A stretch of 64,000 bases of DNA from Paraburkholderia susongensis (GTDB lineage: Bacteria > Pseudomonadota > Gammaproteobacteria > Burkholderiales > Burkholderiaceae), in the NCBI RefSeq assembly GCF_900177725.1, contig NZ_FXAT01000008.1, forward strand, positions 62,001 to 126,000. The letters run 5' to 3'. Position numbers and translations under genes: made by a program. Below the pieces are notes generated by a model. That model was not told the DNA's origin. It saw only the letters and a program-made list of their open reading frames with translations, and did no database searches. Of this stretch, positions 55,624 to 64,000 are shown piece by piece (the first letter of the stretch is position 1; the number at the start of each line of letters is the position of its first letter).

Positions 55624-56301
55624 ATGGTCGCAAGCCTGATCTCGGACATTCTGTTTGGCTTTACCGGGTTGATCAGCATCATCAATCCGATTGGCGGCGC
55701 TTTTGTTTTCCTTGACCGGACCGCCGCGTTGACCACCGAAGAGCGCACCGCGCTCGCCCGCAAGATCGCGGTCAACGCCGCCTGCGTGCTGCTGGTGGCG
55801 TTCTTCATCGGCACGCCGATCTTGCATTTCTTCGGCATTTCAATGGAAGCGCTGCGCATCGGCGGCGGCCTCGCGCTTGCGGTGGGCGGCTGGCAGATGC
55901 TCAATGCGCCGGACACGCAGCCAGCCGAGCAGGCGGGCGTGAAGCGCGTCGATGCGGACAACGCGAAGTCGTTCGCCTTCTTTCCGCTCACCATACCGCT
56001 TACTACCGGGCCCGGTTCGATCGCCACCGCGATCGCGCTGACCGCGAATCGCACGCACAAGCTGTCGGCGTTCGTGATGTCGGGCATCGCGTCGGTGGCG
56101 ATTTCGTGCGCGGTGGCCGTGACCGTTTATCTGATCTATAGCCGTGCGGTGGTTTTCGCGCGCTACCTCGGCGTGGAGGGCACGAAAGTCGCGCTGCGGG
56201 TGTCGGCGTTTCTGCTGTTGTGCATCGGCGTGCAGATCATACTGACCGGCGTATCCGAATTCCTGATTCCGATTGCGACGATGAGCCCCGTGGCGAAATA
56301 G
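55624..56301 (+). CDS. MarC family integral membrane protein
   Basis: 225 residues from ATG 55624. Six hydrophobic segments; FGFTGLISIINPIGGAFVFL and FPLTIPLTTGPGSIATAIAL are the twin repeats of the MarC/UPF0056 family. The function of this family is unsettled despite the name (multiple antibiotic resistance). The start has a weak ribosome site (ACGGACAC). Confidence 0.9.
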   Translation: MVASLISDILFGFTGLISIINPIGGAFVFLDRTAALTTEERTALARKIAVNAACVLLVAFFIGTPILHFFGISMEALRIGGGLALAVGGWQMLNAPDTQPAEQAGVKRVDADNAKSFAFFPLTIPLTTGPGSIATAIALTANRTHKLSAFVMSGIASVAISCAVAVTVYLIYSRAVVFARYLGVEGTKVALRVSAFLLLCIGVQIILTGVSEFLIPIATMSPVAK

Positions 56302-56316
56302 CGTAGGGAGCCTGCC

Positions 56317-57207
56317 ATGACACCCCGCATAGAAGCGTTTTACGACACCGCGACCTGCACCTTCACCTACGTCGTGTATGCGCAGGAGGGTTCGGCGTGC
56401 GCGGTGATCGATCCGGTGCTCGACTACGATCCGAAGTCGGGCTGCACGTCCACGGCGTCGGCGCAGCGGGTGATCGCGTTCGTGAGGGAGCATCGGTTGC
56501 GGGTGACGTGGCTGCTCGAGACGCACGCGCATGCCGATCATCTGTCGGCGGCGCCGTATCTGAAGGAGGCGCTCGGCGGCAGGATCGCGATTGGCGCGAG
56601 CATCCGCACCGTGCAGAACACGTTCCGGCGCATCTTCAATCTCGGCGAGGACCTGCCTGTCGATGGCCGCCAGTTCGACCATCTGTTCGTGCCGGGCGAG
56701 CGCTTCGAGATCGGTGAGGTGGGTGAGGCGGGTGATGTGGGTGACGGACTGAGCGGCGAAGCGCTGCATGTGCCGGGCCATACACCGGCCGACATGGCGT
56801 ACCGGATCGGCGATGCGGTGTTCGTCGGCGATACGCTGTTCATGCCGGACCTCGGCTCGGCGCGCTGCGATTTTCCCGGCGGCGACGCGCGCACGATGTA
56901 CGAGTCCGTGCGCACGCTGCTCGAACTGCCGCCGGACACGCGGCTTTGCATGTGCCACGATTACCCGCCGTCATCTCGCGCAGCGCGCTGGCAGACCACG
57001 GTGGCCGAGCAGCGGCGCGACAACATCCACCTGCGCGACGGCGTGAGCGCCGACGAGTTCGTCGCGATGCGCACCGCGCGCGACCGCACGCTCGGCATGC
57101 CGACGCTGATCCTTCCGGCGATCCAGATCAATATCCGCGCGGGCGCCTGGCCCGAGCCGGAAGACAACGGCGTGCGTTATCTGAAGATTCCGCTGAACGC
57201 GTTCTGA
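56317..57207 (+). CDS. MBL-fold hydrolase, persulfide dioxygenase-like (Blh type)
   Basis: 296 residues; AGGGAG lies before ATG 56317, 15 bp after the MarC stop. The metal motif is THAHADHLSA, then VPGHTPADM and VGDTLF. CHDYPP is a further ligand. The pattern agrees with ETHE1-like persulfide dioxygenases and the Blh/BigR-regulated group, which oxidise glutathione persulfide. A 9-bp in-frame repeat (56714-56749) gives GEVGEAGDVGDG. No sulfurtransferase gene is adjacent. Confidence 0.85.
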   Translation: MTPRIEAFYDTATCTFTYVVYAQEGSACAVIDPVLDYDPKSGCTSTASAQRVIAFVREHRLRVTWLLETHAHADHLSAAPYLKEALGGRIAIGASIRTVQNTFRRIFNLGEDLPVDGRQFDHLFVPGERFEIGEVGEAGDVGDGLSGEALHVPGHTPADMAYRIGDAVFVGDTLFMPDLGSARCDFPGGDARTMYESVRTLLELPPDTRLCMCHDYPPSSRAARWQTTVAEQRRDNIHLRDGVSADEFVAMRTARDRTLGMPTLILPAIQINIRAGAWPEPEDNGVRYLKIPLNAF

Positions 57208-57221
57208 CTTTATTCCCGACG

Positions 57222-58979
57222 CTAACGCGTGAGCAGCATCGAACTGAGCACCGAGAACACCGTCGCGGGCAGCTCCGCGAGCCGGCTGATGACCACGTTG
57301 CGCGGATAGAAGTCTTCCACCGCGTCGGTCAGCACGCCGATTCCCACGAGTTCGATGCCGCGCTTGCCGATCGCCGCGACGCGTTCGCGCAGATCGCTGC
57401 GCAGCACCTGCGGATCGCCGTCGCCGGTGGACGGGTAGCCATCGGAAAACACCATCAGGATGCGGCGTGCGGCCGGATGATCGGCAAGCCGCGTCGCGGC
57501 CCACGCGAGTGCCTCGCCGTCCGGGTTTTCGTGCCCGCAGTCGATTTCGGCGATGCCGCTCAGGTCGGTCGCGCCGAACCGTTTGTAGACCTTCAGATCG
57601 AGCCGCTCGACGAAGCGGTTATAGCGCCGCAAATCGGCGCCGGCCGCGAGCTGCCGCTCGTAGAGCTGTTTCATCGGCGTCGACTCGAGCGAGCAGTAGC
57701 CTAGTACTTCGCAATCGAACGACAGTTGCGTGAGCGCATCGCACAGCGCGCTGGCGCATAGGCGCGCGAGTTCGATCTTGCGGCCGGCCATCGAACCGCT
57801 GCGGTCGATCAGCAGGCTCACCGCGACGTCGCGTCCCTTCGCGGCGCGCGGCGTACGAAACGGCGTGCGGTAACCGGGCGAGGTCGCGAGCTTTGCGAGC
57901 GCGGTGCGGTCGATCTCGCCGCGCTCCTGTTCGCGGCGCCAGCGGATGCGCTCGTCGGCGGACAGCGCGCGCTCGAGCTTTTCCTTGAGCGGCGCGGTGT
58001 CCGCACGCGCTTGCGCGCGCAGCGTGCGCCACGCCGCGCTGTCGCCCTGGCCGGTCACGTCGGCGAGCACGTCGAATTCGGTGGCGAGCGGAATCGACAG
58101 CAGCATGCGCGCGGCGTTCGTCGCGGCCGCGCCCGCCTCGCCTTCGGTGCGCGTGGACGGCGCCTGCGCATCGGCGAGCGACTGGCCCATGCCGACGGCG
58201 TCGTCGGCCTGCGCGCCGCCGCCGCGTTCGGAAGGCGGCGGCGCTGTGCTGTCGTGATCGGGCAGCACGTTATCGTCGTCGCTGAATGGCGCTGACGCGG
58301 CGGGCGCGGTATCGGTGTCGATGTCCTCGACCGGATCGGCGGTGAACACCATGCTGTTCACGTCGCCCGCCGACAAGGCCCGCACGCGCGCGACCAGATC
58401 GTGCGCGAGCGCGATGCTGCGCGCGGTCGACCCGCTTGCGCGCGCTTCGAGCAGAAGGTCCTGCGAAGCATGCAGCGCGGCGAGCAGCGAATGGCTCGCC
58501 TCGGCGCGGGTCGGCGCTTCGTCCCACAACGCACGCTCGACGAGCCACGCGAGCCGGTCGCGCCAATGCAGTTTCGGCCAGCGCTCCCGTATGCGCTCGG
58601 CCGCATGCACGCGCAATTTGCCGATGAACCAGCGCGCACCCGGATATTCGTCGAGCAGCTGCGCGCACACGCGGCGATCGTCGATCACCTGGGCGAGCTT
58701 TGCGGCGATGCCCGCAGGCAACGCATCGAGTTGCGCGAGCGACGCATGTTTCGCACGCGCAACCAGCAGGTCGAGATAGCCGATCAACACGTCGCGCTCG
58801 ACTCCGCCGTTCAGCTCGTCATCGGGAATCACGATGCGGCCCGGTTCGACGCGCGGGCCGTCGGGACTGAACACGACCGTCACGCCGTATTGCCCGGTCA
58901 ACACGCGCGCGACCTTGCCGAGCGTCGATTCGAACGCGAAGCCTTGCGCGTTGCGCGGGGCGGGGTGCCTTGCGTTCAT
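57222..58979 (-). CDS. VWA-domain protein, CobT-like
   Basis: 585 residues. The C-terminal ~210 residues form a von Willebrand A domain with MIDAS DRSGSM (about residue 393) and VFSDGYPSTGDGD. The middle is acidic and low in complexity (about 225-285), as in CobT. The N-terminal ~200 residues resemble the CobT helical region. It lies 10 bp after the AAA+ gene, in one operon. Genes for cobalamin synthesis are absent nearby, so a MoxR/VWA chaperone role, inserting metal or remodelling a partner, is more likely. Confidence 0.85.
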   Translation of the reverse strand: MNARHPAPRNAQGFAFESTLGKVARVLTGQYGVTVVFSPDGPRVEPGRIVIPDDELNGGVERDVLIGYLDLLVARAKHASLAQLDALPAGIAAKLAQVIDDRRVCAQLLDEYPGARWFIGKLRVHAAERIRERWPKLHWRDRLAWLVERALWDEAPTRAEASHSLLAALHASQDLLLEARASGSTARSIALAHDLVARVRALSAGDVNSMVFTADPVEDIDTDTAPAASAPFSDDDNVLPDHDSTAPPPSERGGGAQADDAVGMGQSLADAQAPSTRTEGEAGAAATNAARMLLSIPLATEFDVLADVTGQGDSAAWRTLRAQARADTAPLKEKLERALSADERIRWRREQERGEIDRTALAKLATSPGYRTPFRTPRAAKGRDVAVSLLIDRSGSMAGRKIELARLCASALCDALTQLSFDCEVLGYCSLESTPMKQLYERQLAAGADLRRYNRFVERLDLKVYKRFGATDLSGIAEIDCGHENPDGEALAWAATRLADHPAARRILMVFSDGYPSTGDGDPQVLRSDLRERVAAIGKRGIELVGIGVLTDAVEDFYPRNVVISRLAELPATVFSVLSSMLLTR

Positions 58980-58989
58980 CGCTGCGTAC

Positions 58990-60339
58990 TCAACCAGCCG
59001 GTGCGATGTGATGACGGATGATGCCGCGAATCAGCGCGGCGTCCTCGGGGCTCACCTTCGCGTAGATGGCCGGGCCCGCCGCGCGTTCGGGGTCGCCGGT
59101 GCGCAGCATCAGCTCGGCCCAGTCGAGCAGGCGGCGCGTCGAGAATGCGCTCGACAGGTCCTCGCGCGCGAACGCGGCGCGGCAGTCGGCGGCGATCGCG
59201 GCCAGCGTGACGGCGAGCGCGCGCGTCATGTACGGCGCGAGCGTGCGCATCAGCACCTCGGTTTCTTCCGCGGGCGTCAGATAGTCGAGCAGATACACGC
59301 GCCAGCGATCGAGAAACGCCTCGTTCATCAGATTCGCGCCCTGATACAGATGCCGGAACTGACTCATCGCGCCGACCGCGTTCGCGGTCGCGAAGAGGCG
59401 GAACGCCGGATGGGGCGCCACGATCTCGTTGCCTTTCTCCTTCAGCACGAGACGGCCATGCGGTTCGAGCACGGCGGTCAGCGCGGCGAGAATCGATGGC
59501 TCGGCAAAGTCGATCTCGTCGACGATCAGCCACAAGCCTTCGCGCATTGCCGTGGGCAGCACGCCGTCGACCCACAAGGTCTCGCCGCCCTTGACGGTCC
59601 AGAAGCCGACGAAATCGCCGACGGTGGTCTGCCCGTTCATGTTCGAGCGCAACACGCCGTGCCGCGAACGCGCAGCGACCTGTTCGATCAGGCTCGTCTT
59701 GCCCGCGCCCGTGTGACCGATCAGCATCACGCGACGGTTTTCCACGATGTCTTCGACGATGTCGTCAAAGCGCGGCGAAAACAGATAGGCGGGATTCTCG
59801 CGCGGCACGAGCGGGTGCGATGCACCGCAGGGCACGTCCACGCTGCCGATGCGCACGGTGTTGCCTGACGCGTGCTGCGGGGTGTGCGTTGGGGTGCGTG
59901 TTGGGGCGTGCCCCGAAGGAGGGCTCGACGCGTCGCCCGATGCACTGCGTGCCGGCGCCTTCGCTGCTTCACCGGCCCCCTCGGATCGGCGCAGCTTCTC
60001 CGCCAGCATTGTCGAAGCAGCCCGCTGCAACTCCGGCATGAACGCAACGCGCGCCGGTGCATCGAGTTCGCTCGCAGCGTTGCCGCTGTCGATCGCGAAG
60101 CCTTCGCGACGCCATTTCTTCTGCTTCGCGCGCAGATTTTCCGCATCGACGACGAGGTCGATATCGACCGTGCCCGCGCCGTTCTCATCGTCGACACCAT
60201 GTTCGAGGCGATAGGTCTCGGGCCGGTCGGCCACGCTCACGCGCCACCATTCGGCGCCGGTCTGCGTCGCACGCAGATAGAGGCCGAGGTTTTCGTCCTT
60301 GTTGCCGTCTTCGTTTTCAATCAGGTCAGGCGCGCTCAT
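58990..60339 (-). CDS. MoxR/CobS-like AAA+ ATPase with extra N-terminal domain
   Basis: 449 residues from ATG 60339 (MSAPDLIENEDGNKDENL); eight residues earlier is another in-frame start. Walker A is GHTGAGKTS, Walker B LWLIVDEIDFAEP, and sensor-1 is FRLFATANAVG. The first ~110 residues (LGLYLRATQTGAEWWRVSVAD, AKQKKWRREGF) are not part of standard MoxR or CobS and I do not recognise them. A Pro/Thr-rich linker (about 140-170) joins them to the ATPase. Its partner is the VWA protein directly downstream. Confidence 0.88.
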   Translation of the reverse strand: MSAPDLIENEDGNKDENLGLYLRATQTGAEWWRVSVADRPETYRLEHGVDDENGAGTVDIDLVVDAENLRAKQKKWRREGFAIDSGNAASELDAPARVAFMPELQRAASTMLAEKLRRSEGAGEAAKAPARSASGDASSPPSGHAPTRTPTHTPQHASGNTVRIGSVDVPCGASHPLVPRENPAYLFSPRFDDIVEDIVENRRVMLIGHTGAGKTSLIEQVAARSRHGVLRSNMNGQTTVGDFVGFWTVKGGETLWVDGVLPTAMREGLWLIVDEIDFAEPSILAALTAVLEPHGRLVLKEKGNEIVAPHPAFRLFATANAVGAMSQFRHLYQGANLMNEAFLDRWRVYLLDYLTPAEETEVLMRTLAPYMTRALAVTLAAIAADCRAAFAREDLSSAFSTRRLLDWAELMLRTGDPERAAGPAIYAKVSPEDAALIRGIIRHHIAPAG

Positions 60340-60636
60340 GGCAGAAAATGTCGAATAACACAATGCGTTGCGATTTGGCTCAGGCCGATTTGCCGACTAT
60401 CTTATCTTGGGCAGCTTTCGAACACCCGCGCATACCGCGCGCGCCGCAACATATCGTGCAGATTTGCGCATATCGGCGCATCATCTGGGAGCTTCGCCAC
60501 AATTTCTCATGCGTGTGCTAGTCCGTGCTCAGGTGTGTTGCCCACGCATGCTTCCATGCCAAGCCGATGCGGCGGTCTGCTCGAACTGCGCCGTGCGTGC
60601 CGGCCATCTTCCGAATTGCCGAACAAGGAGCGTCCC

Positions 60637-62712
60637 ATGCAAAACGATCCCGCCCTCGATCAGTTGTGCATCAACACGATCCGCACGCTGTCGATGGACG
60701 CCGTGCAAAAAGCCAATTCCGGCCACCCCGGCACGCCGATGGCGCTTGCCCCCGTTGCGTACCAGTTGTGGCAGCACCATCTGCGCTACGACCCGGACGA
60801 GCCGCTGTGGCCGAATCGCGACCGCTTCGTGCTGTCGGTCGGGCATGCGTCGATGCTGCTCTATTCGCTGCTGCATCTCGCGAACGTGAAGGCCGTCGAT
60901 CACGACGGCAAGCCCACTGGCGCGCCGGCCGTATCGCTCGATGACATCGAGCATTTCCGCCAGATCGACAGCAAAACGCCGGGCCACCCCGAATACCGCA
61001 TGACGACCGGCGTGGAAACCACCACGGGTCCACTTGGGCAGGGACTCGGCAACAGCGTCGGCATGGCGATGGCTGCGCGCTGGTACGAAAACCGGTTCAA
61101 CCAGCCGGACGCGCCGCTCTTCGACTATCGCGTCTATGCACTGTGCGGCGACGGCGACATGATGGAAGGCATCTCGCACGAGGCCGCGTCGATTGCGGGG
61201 CATCTGAAACTGTCGAACCTGATCTGGATTTACGACAGCAATCGCGTGACCATCGAAGGCCATACGGACCTCGCGTATAGCGACGACGTCGAGAGCCGTT
61301 TTCGTGGCTACCACTGGCACACGCTGCACGTCGACGACGCGAACGACACGGCCGCGCTCGACGCGGCGCTCGTCGAGGCGAAAGGCGTGACCGACCGGCC
61401 GACGCTGATCGTAGTGCACAGCATCATCGGCTGGGGCGCGCCGCATAAGCAGGACACCTCGGCCGCACATGGCGAACCGCTCGGCGTCGAGGAAGTTGCG
61501 CTCGCGAAGAAAGCCTACGGCTGGCCCGAGGACAAATTCTTTTACGTGCCGGACGGCGTGCACGAACGCTTTGCGCAGGGCATCGGCGCGCGCGGCAAGG
61601 CAGCGCGCGAGCAATGGCAGACGCAATTCGAGGCCTATAAAAAGCAGTATCCGGAGTACGCGCGCGAATTCGCGCAGATCGAAGCGCATGAATTGCCGCA
61701 AGGCTGGGACGGTGACATTCCCAGCTTCGACGCGGACGCGAAGGGCATTGCCACACGCGAGTCGTCGGGCAAGGTGCTCAACGCGATTGCCGCGCGCGTG
61801 CCGTGGCTGCTCGGCGGCGCGGCGGATCTCTCTCCGTCCACGAAAACCAACCTCAAATTCGAGGGCGCGGGCAGCTTCGAGGCCGACAACTATGGCGGCC
61901 GCAACCTGCACTTCGGCATTCGCGAGCACGCGATGGGCGCGATCGTGAACGGTCTCGCGCTATCGAACCTGCGGCCGTTCGGCTCGACGTTCCTGATCTT
62001 CAGCGACTACATGAAGCCGCCGATCCGCCTCTCGGCGATCATGGAAGTGCCGGCCATCTATGTGTTCACGCACGATTCGATCGGCGTCGGCGAAGACGGT
62101 CCCACGCATCAGCCGATCGAGCAGCTCGCGTCGCTGCGTGGCGTGCCTGGGCTCACGGTGCTGCGTCCCGGCGACGCCAACGAAGTGGCCGAGGCGTGGC
62201 GCATCGCGCTGTCGCATCCGCACCGGCCGTCGTGCATCGTCGTGTCGCGCCAGCCGCTGCCGACGCTCGACCGCAATCGCTATGCCGCCGCGAGCGGTGT
62301 CAGGCACGGCGCTTATGTGCTCGCCGATGCGCCCGACGGACAGAAGCCTCAGGTCATTCTGATGGCGACGGGTAGCGAGTTGTCGATCTGCGTCGACGTG
62401 TACGAGAAGCTCAAGGGCGAGGGCATCGCGGCGCGCGTCGTGTCGATGCCGTCGTGGGACATCTTCGAGCGCGAGGACAGCGCCTATCAGGAGTCGGTGC
62501 TGCCCGCCGGCGTCGAGGCGCGCGTCGCGGTCGAGCAGGCCGCGGCGCTCGGCTGGGATCGCTATGCGGGGAGGCTCGGCGCGCTGGTCGTGATGCATAC
62601 GTTCGGCGCATCGGCGCCGCTTGCCGATCTGAAGAAGAAGTTCGGCTTCACGCCGGAGCACGTGTATGAAGCGGCGAAGCAGCAGATCGAGCGGGTGCGG
62701 GCGAAGGGATGA
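60637..62712 (+). CDS. tkt: Transketolase
   Basis: 691 residues from ATG 60637 with AAGGAG 6 nt upstream; long upstream in-frame sequence is a shadow of the divergent ATPase gene. It transfers two-carbon ketol groups in the pentose phosphate and Calvin-type pathways using thiamine diphosphate and Mg2+. The TPP motif is GDGDMMEGISHEA to IYDSNRV; the GHPGTPMALAP and HDSIGVGEDGPTHQP motifs are complete. The housekeeping or paralogous status is not decidable here, since no neighbouring gapA or cbb genes are seen. Confidence 0.96.
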   Translation: MQNDPALDQLCINTIRTLSMDAVQKANSGHPGTPMALAPVAYQLWQHHLRYDPDEPLWPNRDRFVLSVGHASMLLYSLLHLANVKAVDHDGKPTGAPAVSLDDIEHFRQIDSKTPGHPEYRMTTGVETTTGPLGQGLGNSVGMAMAARWYENRFNQPDAPLFDYRVYALCGDGDMMEGISHEAASIAGHLKLSNLIWIYDSNRVTIEGHTDLAYSDDVESRFRGYHWHTLHVDDANDTAALDAALVEAKGVTDRPTLIVVHSIIGWGAPHKQDTSAAHGEPLGVEEVALAKKAYGWPEDKFFYVPDGVHERFAQGIGARGKAAREQWQTQFEAYKKQYPEYAREFAQIEAHELPQGWDGDIPSFDADAKGIATRESSGKVLNAIAARVPWLLGGAADLSPSTKTNLKFEGAGSFEADNYGGRNLHFGIREHAMGAIVNGLALSNLRPFGSTFLIFSDYMKPPIRLSAIMEVPAIYVFTHDSIGVGEDGPTHQPIEQLASLRGVPGLTVLRPGDANEVAEAWRIALSHPHRPSCIVVSRQPLPTLDRNRYAAASGVRHGAYVLADAPDGQKPQVILMATGSELSICVDVYEKLKGEGIAARVVSMPSWDIFEREDSAYQESVLPAGVEARVAVEQAAALGWDRYAGRLGALVVMHTFGASAPLADLKKKFGFTPEHVYEAAKQQIERVRAKG

Positions 62713-63167
62713 TGGTTTTTTCTTCAGAGTTTATTTTTCCTGCTTGACGAAAAAGCGGGGCATTTGTCCCGTGCCCGTCAAGCAGGTTGAAATAACAACG
62801 GACGTTGTCTGGTCGGCGGGCGGGTCGCGCCGACCAGAGCGGCGTGACCGCGTGGCAGGCTTCCGTCGCATCCTTTCCCGATTCGACAAGCTAGACATCG
62901 TGTTCCTCGCTTTCATCCATTTCACGCTCATTGTCGATGTGCTCAGATCGTGTGAATGGGTCATGTATCCCTGCGGTACGCTGTTCTGGTTGCCACGATT
63001 CTTATCGGCGGATGCCCATAGAAGCCGTGTTGACGCTTCATGAATCAGATTGCCTCAGTGATCGTTAATGTTTGTCAAAACCGCTCTATCGCAATTTAAA
63101 GCTGTTGACGGTGCCCCGTCTGGATGGTTAATTCGTCGGGTGTTTTTGCAGAATCAGAAGAGGGCAA
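62713..63167. other. Intergenic region after tkt with a long hairpin
   Basis: 455 bp without a supported gene. A T-run lies at 62715-62721. A perfect inverted repeat CCTGCTTGACG (62739-62749) and CGTCAAGCAGG (62776-62786) encloses 26 nt that contain a smaller GGG/CCC stem. It could be the tkt terminator region or a transcription barrier before the low-GC genes. GC falls clearly from here on. Confidence 0.55.
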
Positions 63168-63578
63168 ATGGAGCAACAGAAACAGGACGACGCCGGGGGC
63201 AAGGAAGAATGCCTGCTTTGCCGCGTGACATATTCAATATTCTCCACTTTCCCACCCATGCCATCCGCAATGGCGCTGAACATCGAAACTGACGAGTTCT
63301 TTCCGCTGGATACGCTGCGGTCGTATTCAACCGGTTACGAAATGGCCGACGCCCAAGGTTACGCGTGGGCATGCAATTGTCGCGAGCGTGCCTCTAATCG
63401 GTTCGACGAACAGTTCACGCTGAGAGACGCCACGGGCAAGCAATTGGCGAGGATTCGTTACCGCTTGCGCATCGGTTCCAGAGTCGTCGCGAAAGGTGTA
63501 ACTGATTCTGTGGGGCGCACGCAGCGTATTTCGACAGGTGACGCAAAGCGACTTTCTATCGACGTCGCTACGTCGTAG
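63168..63578 (+). CDS. Small protein of a probable type VI secretion effector locus
   Basis: 136 residues. The second half, FDEQFTLRDATGKQLARIRYRL then GVTDSVGRTQRISTGDAKRLSIDV, matches a short Ig-like/regulatory module that I recall from proteins and domains attached to VgrG or encoded beside type VI effectors. The first half carries CLLC and CNC cysteines and is not recognised. It is followed 37 bp downstream by an M35-like gene. Base composition is less GC-rich than the core genes. Confidence 0.55.
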   Translation: MEQQKQDDAGGKEECLLCRVTYSIFSTFPPMPSAMALNIETDEFFPLDTLRSYSTGYEMADAQGYAWACNCRERASNRFDEQFTLRDATGKQLARIRYRLRIGSRVVAKGVTDSVGRTQRISTGDAKRLSIDVATS

Positions 63579-63615
63579 GGAGAAGCAAGTAAATCTTTTC
63601 ATTACGGGAACACAG

Positions 63616-64000
63616 ATGGAAAATGAATTTCTTTACAGAAATAGTTCTGTCTTCAAGAACGATGAAGATGAGGAATGGGTCGAGGTGCACACAGCTGTTA
63701 CCAATACGACTCCTGAGTCGATGGTCGATGTCGTAATCAATACGACGCCTATCTGTCCGAATATGAGCAATAAGGAATTTAGAAAGGAGGCCATGCGGGC
63801 ACGCGACATCGGCGTCGAGTTAATCAAAAGGCGCATTAAGGGTTTGATACGTTGGGACGTGAAAGAGCAGGACCGTGTGAAGACCTTCTTTGCGCGCGCG
63901 GATGAATCTACGAGAAGAGTGCTCGGCGATGGTCTGCCGCGATTGCTTGCAGCAATGCAGGAACTGGTGCCTGAAAAGATTGTACGCTGGGACAGCGAGA
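63616..64000 (+). CDS. M35-like metallopeptidase, candidate type VI effector, 5' part
   Basis: 128 codons to the window end. ICPNMSNKEFRKEAMRARDIG and FFARADESTRRVLGDGLPRL resemble the N-terminal helical part of lysine-specific metallo-endopeptidases (M35/deuterolysin-like), of which type VI-linked copies exist in Burkholderia-type genomes as I recall. The zinc-binding HExxH and Asp lie beyond the edge, so activity cannot be confirmed. Composition is AT-richer than neighbours, a sign of transfer. GGGAAC precedes the ATG. Confidence 0.55.
   Translation, partial: MENEFLYRNSSVFKNDEDEEWVEVHTAVTNTTPESMVDVVINTTPICPNMSNKEFRKEAMRARDIGVELIKRRIKGLIRWDVKEQDRVKTFFARADESTRRVLGDGLPRLLAAMQELVPEKIVRWDSE

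Noticed and set aside
59872..60636. N-terminal extension of transketolase by 255 codons
   Set aside because: It is antisense to the MoxR-like gene, and a perfect AAGGAG plus ATG stands at 60637.

Overview
The window is high-GC bacterial chromosome. Gene content and style (PrpR-type sigma54 regulator, AhpC/AhpF, MipA/OmpV porin-like protein, MctP/DUF3311 permease, orphan surE, many LysR regulators, and a dispersed palindromic repeat familiar from Burkholderia-group genomes) point to a Betaproteobacterium, most likely Paraburkholderia or a close relative. This assignment is inferred from protein style and was not tested by any search. About 57 genes are supported. No rRNA, tRNA or CRISPR array was seen.

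Region by region. 0-3 kb: the 5' part of a PEP-mutase/isocitrate-lyase superfamily lyase, divergent from a PrpR-like sigma54 activator. The space between them holds a canonical -24/-12 promoter and three phased palindromes. 3-5.4 kb: ahpC and ahpF behind an OxyR-like site. 5.4-6.1 kb: a gene-free block made of a large inverted repeat. 6.1-16.5 kb: a pirin with a divergent LysR gene, a MipA/OmpV outer-membrane protein, a LuxR-type regulator, a LysR/aminotransferase pair, a class II aldolase, a PanE-like reductase, and an FAD monooxygenase with a DUF2783-like partner. 16.8-24.3 kb: an AI-2E-family membrane protein with an unusual C-terminal domain, a DUF445 protein, and an exonuclease/SMC-like ATPase pair of YhaO/YhaN type. 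24.2-27.7 kb: metE, which overlaps the ATPase gene tail to tail, and divergent metR with a MetR-like box. 27.7-36.7 kb: an EmrB-type exporter, DUF1488, a CynT-like carbonic anhydrase, a secreted glycosidase-like lipoprotein, a DMT permease, surE and an epoxide hydrolase. 36.8-41.4 kb: an ArsR/SRPBCC operon that looks leaderless, a 13-bp tandem repeat, a GST, and a periplasmic phosphoesterase/cupredoxin pair.

41.7-50.2 kb looks like an accessory island. It holds a SnoaL-like protein, two NodD/NahR-style LysR regulators, and an operon of Rieske dioxygenase alpha and beta subunits, amidase and MHS transporter, flanked by a frameshifted integrase remnant. The set reads as uptake and ring activation of an aromatic compound, possibly an amide. 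No ferredoxin or reductase gene is present in the window.

50.6-62.7 kb: a membrane protein overlapping a GGDEF cyclase, a GST, an MctP-like permease with DUF3311, a MarC protein, a persulfide-dioxygenase-like hydrolase, a MoxR/VWA pair and transketolase. From about 62.8 kb the DNA becomes less GC-rich and ends in two genes that resemble a type VI secretion effector locus: a small protein followed by the N-terminal part of an M35-like metallopeptidase cut by the window edge.
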